NCBI GenBank assembly: GCA_918807975.1
Contig: OU964921.1
Location: 37,040,498-37,104,497, forward strand
Source: Aplidium turbinatum
Lineage: Eukaryota; Chordata; Ascidiacea; Aplousobranchia; Polyclinidae
Direction of reading: 5' to 3'
Length of the DNA stretch: 64,000 nt
Under the pieces are notes generated by a model. It was not told the DNA's origin. It worked only from the letters and a program-made list of their open reading frames with translations, and ran no database searches. The position numbers and the translations under genes were made by a program. This document shows, in pieces, positions 33,201-45,970 of the stretch (position 1 is its first letter; each line of letters begins with the position of its first letter).

Positions 33201-36200
33201 CCCAGCATGGTTTATAGCTGGTTCGATGGCCACGTGGTATTGTGGCCTTTGCCGCAGTTATTATGGCATTGCAGAAGTCCTGGTATGCCTCGTCTGCGTT
33301 GCATTTTTCAGTCGGTAGTAACTTTGCAGCAGACTCATTGGTCAGGAGGCTGTATTGATTCCAATCGGCTTTCTTGAAGTTCCATCGCTTCACCGGTGAA
33401 CTCGGGACAGGAGCCACAAGTTTTGGGGCGATGATGAGGGATGGCCGTGTTGGGACGGCGGGAACTTCTCAAGCACACGTCTGTCTGGAAGAGAGCTGTC
33501 GACACTCGCGAAGGCCAAGTCAGGGTTTGTCCCTGTTCCCCAGCGGCCGGAGTGGAAACTGGCTGGTTCCTTTGGATTGAATAGGAGGGCTTGCAGAGGC
33601 TTGAATGGTTTGCAGAGGCCCAGTCAGCCAGCAATTCTCCGTCGCTGCTTGTGTTGTTGTAGCCCCAGTCGATGTGCTGGCAGTTGAAATCGCCAGCGTA
33701 GAGACTGGGGAAGGGGAACGTTGGAAGAGATGGTGGCAACATTCGCGAGGGTGGGGGCTTATAGATGTTGACGATGTTGTAGTCTGAGATGCAAATGCAC
33801 ACCCACTCAATCTCGGCATCAGTTGGAGATTGGTCGACAAAGGTCCACTTTAGGCTCTCATGCACAAACGTGGCAATGCCGTGCTTCCTGCTTAAGGTAG
33901 ACCCGGCTAGCGTGTAATTGGGAATAGCTAGCCTATCTGCAGAGGTGCAGTGGGTCTCTTGGAGGAGGATGACGAGTGCCCGGTTGGTATGGGCAAGCTG
34001 CTCCACAACTTTGATCTTGCTTGTTGTGTAGCCTTCTTTGTTGAGCTGCAGAATGGTGGGGCGTCTGAACTTGTCCATTGCCCCTTGCAGCTGTGCCGTC
34101 CGGGTGGAGGCTCTTGGTTGACAAGTTTCGTTTGGCATCTGCTTGGGTGCAGATGTTACTCATAGGATGGGGCACGAGGAGCCACTTGTCGTCCATCCCA
34201 AAAAACAAAAAAACTTATAGGTTAGAATTACTAAAGTTTATTCTGTTTTGCCTGGACAAGATAAAGAACAAAATATAAGTTTTGTGATGTACTGTCGCTT
34301 CAAATATCTGAGAACCTATTAAACTCTTTTCCCCTCCCATTCGAGAAGTCAGCAAAATAGCTTTGCAAATTTGTGAAATCTAAACGTTTACTTATTGGTT
34401 CAAATAAAATTGATTTATGCAATGTCATATTTTGTAGAATGCACTTTTCAAATATCTTCTTTTTGCAGGATCGGTTGGATCAAGTACCCAAAGGTATGTA
34501 TTAAGGCGGCCACTCAGCTGAAGTGGGGCACATCAGCGATGCCGTATTTGACTTACCTTACGCTTGTTGTTCAACCAAAAAGAAACTGAAGATTTTGAGT
34601 ACCAACCTCAAGCTAGCATGCGTGTTGACTCATACAAAATCAGTAAATAGCTATTAGGTTGTTGATCTTTTTCAGGTCCAATGGGGAATATACTGGATGT
34701 AAATCTCAATAGAGGACTCGACTTCTTTGAGGGAGACATCAAGCTGCCGCTTAGAAATCCGCAAGAAAAAAACGCAATCTTAGATGAAAGTCTCAAGTAG
34801 GCCTACGTATTTCCTAGCTTGGACTTCAAAATACTCAGCTATAATTGGACTTAATATTGGTAGCAGTAATGGTAACAGTTGTAGTAGTTTGAGAGAATAC
34901 GTTAGACGCACTTTTTGAATCAAATATATTTTATTTACGTTTGAAAAAATCTTATTCTAAATTATGTGTTATTTGTCAGCACAAGCATTGTGAAATGAAA
35001 CATAGATACATGCAGATTTTTCAACATTCCATATTAACCAGGTGGATACCCGTCATTCCATACGACATCCATTCACAATTTTCATTTGATGTTAAAGAAA
35101 AGATTGAAGCCGTACTTCGCGAATACAGCGTCAGATTATGTATTGACTTCAAACGTCGTGAGAACGAGAATAACTTCCTAATGTACACGAAGGACAGCGG
35201 GTAATTGCTACTGTATGGTCATCTTTAAATAGGATTTGATAATATTTGTTCACTGTTATATGAAGATACAATAAACGAACAAATGTTTACTTACAACAGC
35301 TTTGAGTGCTGAGAAGAATAGCAGCAGGTTGCAATCTTTATTTCTGTATGTTCTGTTTGGGAGTTGAAGCCCGATATTGTGCAATGTGTAAAAAGCAATG
35401 TTATCTATACAGTTGTAAAGGCAATTGGGCATAGCAAGGAATTTAAGTCATCAACGACGTTTGTACTTTAATTTTTAAACCGTAAAGGTGTATGAAGTAG
35501 GCCTGTTCTAAAATATAAGGTTTAGCCGAACTATAAAACATAACACTCTGATTTTTCTGTGGCAATAAAATAGCCTCCAACAGGTGGAGACTTCTTCGAA
35601 ATTTCAAAATTTAAAATACTAATCGTCTTAATTACAGCAGCCTATGTCTATTTTGTCATGTTGATGGAAAAATGTCCTATGAGATTTGATCCCATCACAT
35701 TGCCAAAATGGATTCCGGCATCTCGGAAAACCACTCACCCTCTCCAAGGGTTTGAACTGTAACTGAGGAGGTTATTAAACACTTATTTCAAAAATGACTC
35801 TTTTTGCCCAAAATATATCTATCTGGTTTAACAATGCATCCCAACAGAAGAAAATGAATAGTAACTGATTTATTGCATCAAAACACCCCATCGTGTATCT
35901 TGGTGTTTATTGCTGACCATTAAAATAAATATTTTGTTCTCTTTTCTTGTTCCCAGAAATCAGCAACGCTATTTTAGTTGTGAACCAAAAGTCGCTGAAA
36001 TCAAAACTGATGATCAAAACAAATCGCATCCAATTGTATTGGAAAGTTTCTCATTGCGCAGTGACTTATTTACTCGGTTAAAGCCGCCGTTAAAACACAA
36101 GATTTATGACATGGCGTTACAGCTGATGGTGTGGGATGAGCTGAATATAAACACGAACAGTATTTGCACTAAACAATAAACATGCATTGCTTATTTTTAA

Positions 36201-39200
36201 GAATTTTCATGTTCAATTTCACTCGAGTTGTAAACTAATTTGAAAATGGAGATCTGGAAAATCATTCGTTTATCAAAACCCAAATGTGGCCACAAGAAGT
36301 TGTACTGTATACGAGTTATGAGCTTGACACTGCTTTTCTAACTTGTTTAAACTGCTTTTTTCCAGTTGCTACTCGTCGGTTGGTATGATTGGAAATGAGC
36401 AGACTGTTTCTATTGGAGAGGGTTGCGAAAGCCATGGCGTGATAGAGCATGAAACAATGCATGCTCTAGGATTCTGGCACGAGCAATCGCGGTTAGTAGA
36501 AGCAAGAAATTTTTAGTTGTTATGATATTTTTTGAAACAAATGCTTCAGTTTTATACCACCTGATCCTTTGGTGCTGGCAATGAGTAAAAACAAATGAAA
36601 GAAATAAGTAATTGAAGGTGATCGGATGTCACTATGTCAGCTATTGTAAAGTTTGTTGCAAGCAGGGCTGTGGAGTGGGAGTCGTGGAGTTGGAGTCGGA
36701 TGGATTTTGGAGTATCCAGACTTCATTGTATTCACATCATCTTAAAAAATGACCTTTGTTACTATACAGTACAATAAAGAAAACTTGTAACAATAACATA
36801 TGACATTAATTGCAATCTTGTGCAGCTACGACCGTGACACGTATGTTGACATAAAATGGGATAACATTCAAAGCGGAAAAGAGCACAACTTCGAAAAGTT
36901 TACTGAAGAGAAGGTAACATACGTTAAAATACGTTACGTTAAAATACGTAAAAATACGTTAAAAAATTAAAAGTAAAAATAGACCAATCGGGACCATAGA
37001 TTGCACGATCAAGGTACAAATTTACTATTATAGCTGATTTTAGAAGAACATTCAAACGATTATTTTAGCAGTTATTGATAACACTCCGGCAGTAACTGGA
37101 GTGTAGTGTTGAGATTAGTCTCCTGTAAAGGATTAACGGGGATCGCCACGTGAAGGCTCTCAACATGATCCCCATTGATAACACTAACAGTAAATAATGA
37201 AAAACGGTCATAATGGAAGCTGTTTTACCGTGAATCCTATGCAACACTTATTTTTCAACTTTGAAAACTAGAGTATTTTTGTATGAGAAGAAAACTTTGC
37301 TTAAAAATTAACCCAACATAATTCATTTAAACATTTATTTTCGGCTACTCAAACTTTTTGTGATACGTTTTACTCTAATAACAGAAAATTGTTATATTTT
37401 AGATCACGACGCTTGGTGAACCCTATGATTACTCCTCCATCATGCACTACCATAACACTGCATTTTCAAGCAATGGTGAACCCACAATTGTAGCGCTAAT
37501 GCCAGGCGCAGACAGCATGGGTCAGCGTGACGGCTTCTCTCTGATAGACCTCAAAAAGTTACGAAAGTTATACGATTGCGGTAAAATGACAACCTAAAGA
37601 CGTAATCTTAATTAGTGTTGATTATTCATAGAAAGTGCAATCTAATTGTTTTCAACAGGGGTCACCTGTCTTGCATAGTCGTGGGTAGGCTACTATAGGT
37701 CTCTGCTAAGTTGGCATGTCCCACAGAAACTTGTTCTAAAAATAGCACAACGCATGGTCTGAGTTTAAAACTTAACTTTATTCTGTTTCAGTACTTTTGA
37801 ATAAAATTGCTTTGGTATGTTCATATAAATTTAAATCTGTTTTGGTGATTGTAAACTGAAAAAAACTTGACTAGGCTACCACAATCCACAAGCTGTTGAA
37901 AATGATAACCAGTATACAATATTCTCAAAGTTTTGTCAGTTAGCGTGATTGACTTCATCAAGCGGCCCAAAAACAATCTATCTGTTCAGCAGCAGAATGG
38001 CCCAACACATAAACATTTTGCCGCTAAACAGGTTGAATTTACTTGTATTAGCTCTAAAATAGAGCAGTCGCTGCGACTGACAAATAGTGGAAAATAAAGC
38101 TGCCATCATTTTCAACAAATTTATAACGAAACATATCCAAAAGGAAAATATCCCGACTGGAAAACATCTTTATTTTTGGAGAGAGTGGATATTTTCCGAG
38201 TGGATGCTTTCCTGGTCGACATTTTCCGAGTGGGCATTTTCCAGACAAGATTTTTTTTTTTATGAATATTTTTCGGTTGAAATAATATGAATGTTTTTTG
38301 TATAGATTTTTTTTCGTATAGTTTTTACCAAATACCGAATTAATGCGAGTGATATCTGCAGAGGACATTGAGGGTTGGACAAGCTGGACAGATTGGAGCG
38401 AGTGCGACATCAACTGCCAAAAGTACAAGATGCGCTTTTGTGAAGGGGTGAATTGTACACAGGAAACAGAAACAGAATGGAAACCTTGCAAAGAAGAATG
38501 CGTTGGTAAGTCGATAAAACTGTCTGGGCAGTGTGCAACATGACTATTTTGCTAATAGGGGTAGACCATGTATTTGTCAAGAGTTGCAGAAGACATCAAA
38601 TTGCGCTTCAATAATTCAAGCAGTAATGTAGGATTTGAGCCCCCTTTGTTCCTGCTTGCCTTCGTTTATTTTAGCAACATTGACACACAAGTAGCTTAAT
38701 AGGCCTAGCTAGTTCATAGTAAGCTATCCAGCTTCTCTTTGTCTCTAAACGAACTTCAAATTGATAGAGCTGTGGCCTAAGTCTAGCAGGACTCTCTTAT
38801 CCAGTCAAAATTCAGGCTTAATGTTTAAGTTTGAAAAAATATTGGTTAGGCTATATTTGGGCCTGAAGTTCGTTGTTTGAGAAAATCTTAACACGTTTCA
38901 CCTTGTCATAGCTGGTGATTCATCTGGAAAAGTAACTTTGGAGTTGTTTGATGCTTTTTCTTTATGAAGTTAACTGAGGAACAGAACTACGCGTGTACTC
39001 TTTGCCAGTGCACAAACCGAACTAATAATAATAATGTTATGGTTTTATTTATTGTCGCTCTACAACAGCTAAGGTCTTTTAGCGACAGGGCTCATTTTAA
39101 ATTTATATCAGGTTTACGATGTTATCACATTATTACCCGACTCATTCTCACTGCGCTATGCAGGATAGAACACAATCGGTGCCATTTTTAAAGTCTTCGG

Positions 39201-42200
39201 TTTGACCCGACCTGGAATCGATCTCAGATCTACCAGCACCAGAGCCGAAGGCGAAACCACTCGGCCACTGAGCTGGTACACACCGAACTGATTAAACTGA
39301 ATAATAAACTCGTTGCAGTCAGTGCAAGAATGTAGCTTCAGGAGAATCAGACATTTTTCGCGCTGATTGCAACAAGCAGTGCTTTCAGTATATTATTACA
39401 AATACTACAACAGGAGTGTCAACGGATTCGTGTTAAGTGTGGTTTTGGCTTTTTAGTTTCGGGTTGGGGGTTGGGTTGAGGTCAAAATGTAACACTCAAT
39501 TGTACTCGATATTGTTTTAATAAGCCTTGTTCCAGTCGGTAAAGACCCCGATTGCCCGGCCACAGTCGTTGAAGGCAGTTATGGAATTGTGACATCACCG
39601 ATGTACCCTTACAATTACAAAAACGGTGTGGAATGCACTCAAACAATCATGGCGCCATCGGGAAAAAACATTCAACTGATTTTCGAGTTTGTTGACGTGG
39701 AAGATTATGAAGGAATTTGCTATTACGATTGGATAAAGGTAATCAAAAAAGAAACAAATAATGGCTTTTTCTTTAAATAGCAGCATTGAAACTACAAAGA
39801 ATACAGCATTTTGTCTTCTCAATTGCATCAAAATAGCCAACTACATCATAATGAAAAATTTCGACTTGGACACAATGGTGCACAGAAACCAATATCAAGC
39901 TCTGTTTGTTATTAATGATTTTGAAATCATTGGAATAATGTTATTCAACTCAATAACATTGTTGTCGATCATTTGTTAAGGATTTAATTCTTTCCCAAAG
40001 TTCTGCTTTTTTATTTGACACCGCTCTTTGAAAGTAATGTACAATATTGCAGTGCACTATCAATAGAAGAAATGACACTTGAAGATAGAACCAGAGGTGG
40101 GCAGTAACTAGTTACAAAAGTAACTAGTTACTGTAACTAGTTACTTTTTGAGTAACTGTAACGGTAACTTCGTTACTATTTTCCAAAAGTAACGAAACGC
40201 GGTAACTAGTTCCTATTTTAGCCCCTTTTCAACAGTTACAGTTACAAGTTACTTTTGTATTGAAATTTATGTTTCTAATTGCCGTCCATTACTCTGCACA
40301 TGTTTGTGTCATGCTTTATGCGTGTTTGCTACGCGTTGCTCAATAATGCATTCTTCTCGCAGCTGTATCGGAGCAGCACTGCCCATGCGCGGCGCTCTTG
40401 TTTTGTGATCTTATGGAGCAGAATTGCCATATTGGCAAATTCATCGCCAAAATCCAGAAATCTGACGATTTTTTAAGACGTTTGGCTTCATATTTATGGT
40501 TTGGCGATTTGGCTCTTTTTTAGCGCTTTTTGAGAACTGATTTGGTTAAATTAATTGCTTTTGGTGATTGATCAATATGTGACTTTCGATGCAATGTTTA
40601 GCAAAAGTGTTTGGCAACACTTGATAGCTCAGTTCATGCTTGTCGTATAGCTGCCAGAGGTGTACAGGAGTCGTATTTTTGGAGTATTTAGGACCCGGAG
40701 TCTCGGTGTTACGTTCACTGTTCGCAACCTTATTGCATCATTGTTTTCTCGATTCAAAATTGGAAGTCGATGTCTAAGTAACTTCGAGTCATAGCAGGGA
40801 AAACAAATTATTTCCTTTGTTTCGAGAATTTAAAGAGAATATAGTTTCGGAAGAGAGTTTTCTTTTTTGTACTAAAGACAGGCAAAACACAACAATACCA
40901 CAGGGTTGAGCATTACAACAATATAGTTTACATATTTACAAGGAGTTTAACAGTCAAACGTTTTCGGCTTAACTTAAGCCCTCATCAGGAATCTGAAAAT
41001 ATGTATAAATTGTAATAAATTTAAACTTTTTGAAAGTAACTATAACTAACTGACTATAAGCATCAAGAAACACGCAACGATTATAAGCAATAGTGTGGAA
41101 AACAGACAAACGGAAAACAAACTACATTAGGAAAAGGCAACTGCGTAACTAGAAAAGAATTTGCACCACAGGGTGCGTGATACATCTAATAAATGGTGAG
41201 GAGAATGGATGCGCCTCCCGCAAATAATTGTTTGTTTAAATTTGGATTACAGCGTTTATGTTGAGATTTATGAGTAACTGAAAGTAACTAGTAACTGTAA
41301 CTAGTAACGGTAACTAGTTACATTTTTGAAATCGGTAACTGTAACGGTAACTCAGTTACTATTTTGGCCAAGTAACTGTAACTGTAACTCAGTTACTTTT
41401 GAAAGTAACTTTGCCCACCTCTGGATAGAACAATGTAACCAGATATGTGCACTGTGCGAATATCTTACCTATTGTAGGCTACATCATTTTGTTTTATTTA
41501 TTGTAAACTCATCCACAACCATTGCGCTTCATATATTACTGTCGCAACTAATCAACATCAACTCAACACCAACACATTTAACGCAGTTGTACGATGGAAA
41601 TGATACGACTGCTCCACTTGCTGGGACGTTTTGCGGCAAGTCTGCTCCACCGTCCTTTGTATCAACCGGAAACTCTTTAACCATCAACTTTTACTCCGAT
41701 GATTCAGTGTCACAGAGAGGATTTCTCGCAAATTACATCACGTGTATGTGTTTGAGATTTTTGTTGTCGTATCCTAGCTTACGCGTGATAATTAGCAAGC
41801 CGGCAAGGAGCCAATCTTCGTGTCCACTCTCAGGCATGCCTTGTGTTCTGCTAAAGACATAGCCCTATGCTTTTGAGAGGTATCGAACCAGCGCCCATTC
41901 GAGTGACATACCAGGGCTTTCACTTTCAGCACTCGGCTATGCAGCCAACTGCTGGAATGTTGCTTTTGATGATATATAAATGCAACAACAATAGATTGCA
42001 AATGAAAATACAGTAAAATGCATTAGTTAGATTGGAAGATTGCGTTATTTCATCCATGAATCACTAATTAATTGCTGATGCGAAAACATCATTGCAATTC
42101 AAACATAGATTATTTTTAAAAGAAATTTTTATGTTAATTATTCAGAAAATAGACAAAAATCATGTGGCGGAATTATAGAGATATCATAAACTTTGAATTT

Positions 42201-44802
42201 ATTTTAACTCTCATTGTCTTCGATTTTATATCAACGTTTAAAAGCCTCTATCCATGTACAATGCATGCAAGCCAATTGGCTAAAATTGAACTTTAGAAGA
42301 GGCGCTTTCTCAGGCCGGATAGATATATTGCGAGTAGGAGGTCGCACATAGCTCGGAACTGCAAGTTTTTGTTTGACTCTCTGCAGGAGCTAACGTCAGA
42401 ACTTGTGTTTAAACTTTCTGACGTTAACTCCTGAAAAGAGTCAAACAAAAACCTGCAGTTTCGAGCTATGTGCAACCTTATACTCGTATATGCCAAGTTT
42501 TGTCTCACCAATCAAAGTTATCTAAAGTTAAACATAAGCATGCACATTCAAGTACTTGAGCGGTAGAAAAAGACAACATTTTTCAAAATATTTTACACGG
42601 GGTGTTTTTATAAATGATGTAAAATCACTGCTTGGTAGCCCCTAAAAATTTACATTGTTAATTTTTCTAAAACACGCTAGTGTCATTGTACATTACATTT
42701 GCCATATCTGTTTACTCCATCTGTTTACTTCATGTTGATTTTTTAGCTGAATCCCAATCCCCACATCACATTTGCCACTTTGAGGGTGAACTTGGTGCCT
42801 GCGGTTGGATTCAAGATGATACGGATGACTTTGATTGGTCGAGAACAAGTGGGCCAACTGGAAGTGATGGCACAGGGCCATCGTATGATCACACAACCAA
42901 GCAAGACCAAGGCAAGTTTTTCTGTGACTACAGAACATAATTTCTTAGTTTTTAAAGCAGAGGTTCTCAACCTTGATGCCTTCCGTCTAGGTATGGTCCA
43001 AACTCAATGTGTTACTTTTTGGAGTTGGCTACACGATTCTAACATCAAATCTATCGACAAGTAAAACGGATCAATTCAAACGGCGTTTGTATTACTTTAA
43101 AACAGGTGTTCTTTCGAAGACCTGTGCATGTTTCGGCCAACGCTTCTGTGTCTACACCGTTTATCTACTTACAATGGTGGTGTGCGAATACAACTTATCA
43201 TAATCGTTTAGCTTTCAACTTATCGATCTTTCTTTTCATTTTCTGATAAACAAAGCAATCTAACAACTTTGCATTCAGGTTATTACATGTTCATTGAAAC
43301 GTCATCACCTCAAACAATGGGAATGAAAGCTCGATTGCTCTCACCTATCATTCCAGCGCCATCTAGCGGACACTGTCTAGAATTTTCTTACAACATGTTC
43401 GGGGAAAATATTGACAACTTGAGAGTGTTTCAAATGCAAACGGTTAGACAAGCATGGGTGTCGAGTTGGAGTTAAAAATTTGTGTAGTTGGAGTTGTGCA
43501 TTTTTCGTTCGCTGTACATCTCTGATGATAACACTTTTATCAAGATTTTTTATTCAATCTGGCTGAAAAAGTATCAAATAGGCTAGTACTATAGAAGTAT
43601 ATGGTGCATACAAGCAAAAAACAACTGGGTAGTTTTTATATATTTCTTTTGATGTCTTCGTGGCATTTTATAAAAATTTTTATTTACGTCACATACGGTT
43701 TAGAATAAGATTAAACTCTTATTTTCTTTATGTGGAGTTACAAACTGCAAAATACTAAAACTTTCCTTTTTGTTTCTACCTACTTTCATTGAGTCTTCAA
43801 CAAAAATGATCTGTTTCAGGTTTCCCCTGGAGAAGTTGAAAGCTTCACAATCTTTACTGCCACTGGTAACCAAGGCAACAATGATTGGTTGACTGCCAAA
43901 ATAAACGTCTATGGACCATTCTCGTATAAGGTTGGCTTAGGATGGACTGATAGGTTTACTACCACAACAAAATCGAAACCAGTTAAAACAAGCAAAACAC
44001 ACCACATCTTTGTAGAACATAGCAGGGCTCTCCGAGCACGAAGGAGAAAACTTGAGCACTGGCTTGCACAATTAAATTCTATTACAACAAATTTTAAGAA
44101 GTAGTATAGATTACGGTAGCCTATATAGATTTTGAACTTAATCTACAGTATATACTGTAATGTAAACGCAGCTTTAATGACGTATACTGTAGATACCATT
44201 AAAATTACATATAATTTCAACATTATTTACATGATTTCAACGTTGCTAAACGTTGAGACAGTCGGCAAAAATAAAAGTGACTTTTAACTTCAATAAATTG
44301 GCAAAGATATGTTACATATTTAAGGTCCTTGCTGATTAGCAAATTTCTTTTCCTGCAGTTGGCTTTCCAGGCCATCCGGGGGAATGGATGGAAAGGTGAC
44401 ATCGCCATTGATGATGTCACAATTTACTCCAGGCCTTGTGCATGCGAAGAATTCGATCTAAACTGTTACAACGGTACATTAAAACAATCTTGTAATTTTG
44501 AAAAACAAGTTTGTTAAAATTTCTTAAACACAGCATAAGTTATAGTATTCTTATCTGCTTACATAAAGGATTTCAAGAGAATAAACGCCTAATGTATTGA
44601 GCCAAGGTATAGGATTTCCTTGCTTGACATTTAGGCTACAACACTGAACGAACTGATAAAAATATGTTTTTTTCATTTTTTATTATTTTAAGGGTTGTTT
44701 GCTTTGCATTTATTGACTGCTCATTACTTCACGGGAGAAAAAAGTTTTTTTTTTTTTACTTTTGCAGGTGTTCCGGTGTGTCCTAATGAACAAGAGTTAT
44801 GA
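27243..44802 (+). CDS. Secreted astacin metalloproteinase with TSP1, CUB and MAM domains
   Basis: Exons: 27243-27308, 34469-34493, 34676-34796, 35042-35200, 36366-36491, 36826-36913, 37403-37580, 38362-38505, 39536-39738, 41587-41743, 42747-42911, 43279-43442, 43820-43930, 44359-44473 and 44768-44802. Phases agree throughout, giving 618 residues. Order: signal peptide (1-18), prodomain with FFEGDI whose Asp can act as the zinc switch, catalytic domain (about 71-254), TSP1 (about 256-302), CUB (about 303-422), MAM (about 423-600) and a Cys-rich tail. Zinc ligands are in [13 protein letters not shown] (His152, 156, 162; Glu153); the Met-turn is SIMHY (Met209, Tyr211). All catalytic residues are present. 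Intron 11 uses a GC donor (CAAG|GCAAGT). If the exon 14 donor is not used, reading on stops at 44517 (621 residues). Astacins with TSP1/CUB occur on ascidian sperm and at hatching in other animals (family knowledge); its substrate here is unknown. Intron 1 holds antisense LINEs. Confidence 0.93.
28015..34206 (-). mobile_element. Near full-length Jockey/I-type LINE, split by a second LINE
   Basis: Minus-strand element in astacin intron 1. Flanks share aaaaaaact (28006-28014, 34207-34215). Without the inserted LINE it is about 3.2 kb. Upstream part (34140-33036): endonuclease with [12 protein letters not shown] and [14 protein letters not shown], then the linker through [13 protein letters not shown]. 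Downstream part (30037-28015): RT with [47 protein letters not shown] and the [10 protein letters not shown] catalytic box, the connection region, the [17 protein letters not shown] motif and a 3' UTR closing in (GAC)n. It carries several disabling changes, including stops after LSAYL (29062) and SLG (28579), and frame changes, so it is inactive. Confidence 0.88.
30053..33020 (-). mobile_element. Young Jockey/I-type LINE inserted in the LINE above
   Basis: A 15-bp target duplication aggttgttgatgatg (30038-30052, 33021-33035) is exact. The element is slightly 5'-truncated, starting inside the endonuclease ([14 protein letters not shown]), and ends with a short UTR closing 'gctcatacgc'. Endonuclease frame 33016-32525; RT frame 32480-30798 with [11 protein letters not shown]-terminal frame to 30075. 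Only about two lesions separate it from an open frame: a one-base loss near 32527 and a TGA replacing a Gly codon near 30797. Its 5' junction has a 16-bp direct repeat (caggctctcgttattc) and a small inverted repeat (caacaacc/ggttgttg) with the target. Confidence 0.92.
36664..36730 (+). repeat. Fragment of a 'ggagtcgg' hAT-type repeat
   Basis: CAGGGCTGTGGAGTGGGAGTC followed by further 'ggagtcgga' units is a left end of a common hAT MITE family; no right end is present. Smaller pieces recur near 40660-40700 and 43455-43490. Confidence 0.5.
38145..38250. repeat. Short degenerate minisatellite in astacin intron 7
   Basis: About four loose copies of an 'attttccgagtggg' unit spaced 15-30 bases apart, just upstream of the TSP1 exon. 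Confidence 0.45.
39200..39278 (-). repeat. tRNA-derived SINE head
   Basis: On the minus strand, A box TGGCCGAGTGG matches the consensus exactly and a B-box-like GATCGATTCC follows at tRNA spacing with a long variable arm (Ser/Leu-like). It lies in astacin intron 8. No 3' body boundary is clear. Confidence 0.7.
40092..41423. mobile_element. hAT element with 'gtaactagttac' termini, in the CUB intron
   Basis: TIRs are CAGAGGTGGGCA and TGCCCACCTCTG, with an exact 8-bp duplication gatagaac (40084-40091, 41424-41431). The subterminal 150-200 bp on each side is a run of self-complementary 'gtaactagttac'-like units, able to fold. No transposase. Inside, around 40660, is a 'ggagtcg' repeat scrap, and at about 40966-41000 a degenerate hammerhead-like core. 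Confidence 0.9.
40962..40989 (-). other. Degenerate hammerhead-like core
   Basis: The minus strand reads CTGATGA, a 6-bp GGCTTA/TAAGCC stem, then GAAAAC (one A more than the GAAA consensus before the stem III strand). Flanking stems I and III do not close well, so it is probably a relic or a repeat-end motif without activity. Confidence 0.4.
41880..41955 (-). repeat. tRNA-derived SINE head
   Basis: The minus strand has TAGCCGAGTGCT (A box) and GGTTCGATACC (B box) at tRNA spacing, inside astacin intron 10. Confidence 0.6.
42325..42492. repeat. Fold-back MITE in astacin intron 10
   Basis: Arms of about 70 bp (42325-42400, 42416-42492) are nearly perfect inverted copies, sharing 'gcacatagctcg', 'tttttgtttgactct' and 'taacgtcagaa', around a 15-base AT loop. 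No target duplication is clear. Confidence 0.75.
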
Positions 44803-44884
44803 AGAGAAAAATATAATTAACCATATCTTAACTATTTTGCAATGTATTTTTGTTAAAATTAGCATGATCCATTGCATTTTTATC

Positions 44885-44960
44885 AATAAATTAAAGATTA
44901 GAAAAAAAAACAAATTAAAGACTGCTAAAGTAACAAACAAGGCTTTGTTGAGAAAATAAA
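44885..44960 (+). terminator. Polyadenylation signals of the astacin gene
   Basis: AATAAA at 44885-44890 and 44955-44960, 83 and 153 bases after the stop of exon 15. This supports transcription through exon 15. Confidence 0.6.
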
Positions 44961-45634
44961 GTTGAAATTTTAAAAATCTGCAGCAAACCAGCACCCAACG
45001 AACAATACTTTGTTCACAAAACGGAAAGGTGTTTTGACCTTTTGGATCCATAGTTTTAACATTCAATCAAAACCATCACTTAAGCGGTTCTTACATTCTG
45101 TTTTTCAACTTTCAAAAACATTAATAAACTTGATGTTTAGAAGTTCTATTCATCCCGTGTTCATCCCCATTCAAATTGCTGTGTGGTTCTGTGCGCTAAA
45201 ATTATTTTCATGTTGTATAAATTATACCTTAAAAAGAGAAGTTGATTAGTCAAATGCATTTCAATCTATTTCAGTTGATGGGAGAAATGTTGAAAATACA
45301 TTCAGCCGAAGTATAAGTTTCAACTCTTAGCTTAGGCCTACTTGCTGATAAAAGGTGAAATAGGTGTTATTGATTAATACTTGCTGATTGCCATAAGTTG
45401 TGTTTGCGCTATATTTTTGAATAAAAGTTGATTCTTAAGTTCCACATGGCTGTGCACTTGTGCAGAGGTGTGGCTGACAAAAGTCGCAATGCATATCATG
45501 GAAAATTTTTATTGAATGTCCAAAAAAGCTCAACAAGCAAGGTTGTGTTGAGATTTTACTTATTAAGTTCCATGTCATTTTCGCTTTGCAAAATTTTAAG
45601 ATTTGCCACAAACAGATAACGACCGCATGTAATA
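44961..45634. other. Intergenic, nothing recognised
   Basis: No exon, element end or RNA gene seen. Confidence 0.4.
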
Positions 45635-45962
45635 CAAGGGCGTAGCTACGGGGAGCGGCTTGGGAGAGCAATCGCCTCCACAAAATTTTATCTTGCCCCT
45701 CCAAAAGTGAGTTTTAATAGACCACGTTTAAATGACATTTAAATGACATTTAATCGTTAAAAATGACAATGACAAATGACGCTTAAATGACATTTAATCA
45801 ACGTTATAATACCGTTGTATTACATGCTGAATGACGTTTTATAAATGTTTGGTTACATTCAGTAGCTATATTATTAAACAAACTTTTTGTTTTAAATATT
45901 AAAGTGTTCGTCACCCCCAACAGTTAGCTTTGCCCCCTTATTTTTTTTCTGCTACGTTCCTG
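45635..45962. mobile_element. hAT-type MITE with 'gcgtagc' ends
   Basis: Ends CAAGGGCGTAGCTACG and GCTACGTTCCTG form a short TIR; the duplication is atgtaata/atgcaata (7 of 8). The interior holds repeats of 'aatgacatttaa'. Confidence 0.7.
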
Positions 45963-45970
45963 ATGCAATA

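Noticed and set aside
35910-36179. Open stretch in astacin intron 4 after a good acceptor (ttgttcccag)
   Set aside because: It does not match any astacin region, the exons on both sides join in phase without it, and it ends in a stop. It could be a stray exon or retrocopy, but nothing supports it.
37083-37190. Hairpin-like segment ('ggggatc ... gatcccc') considered as an RNA gene or SINE
   Set aside because: No A or B box and only short pairing.
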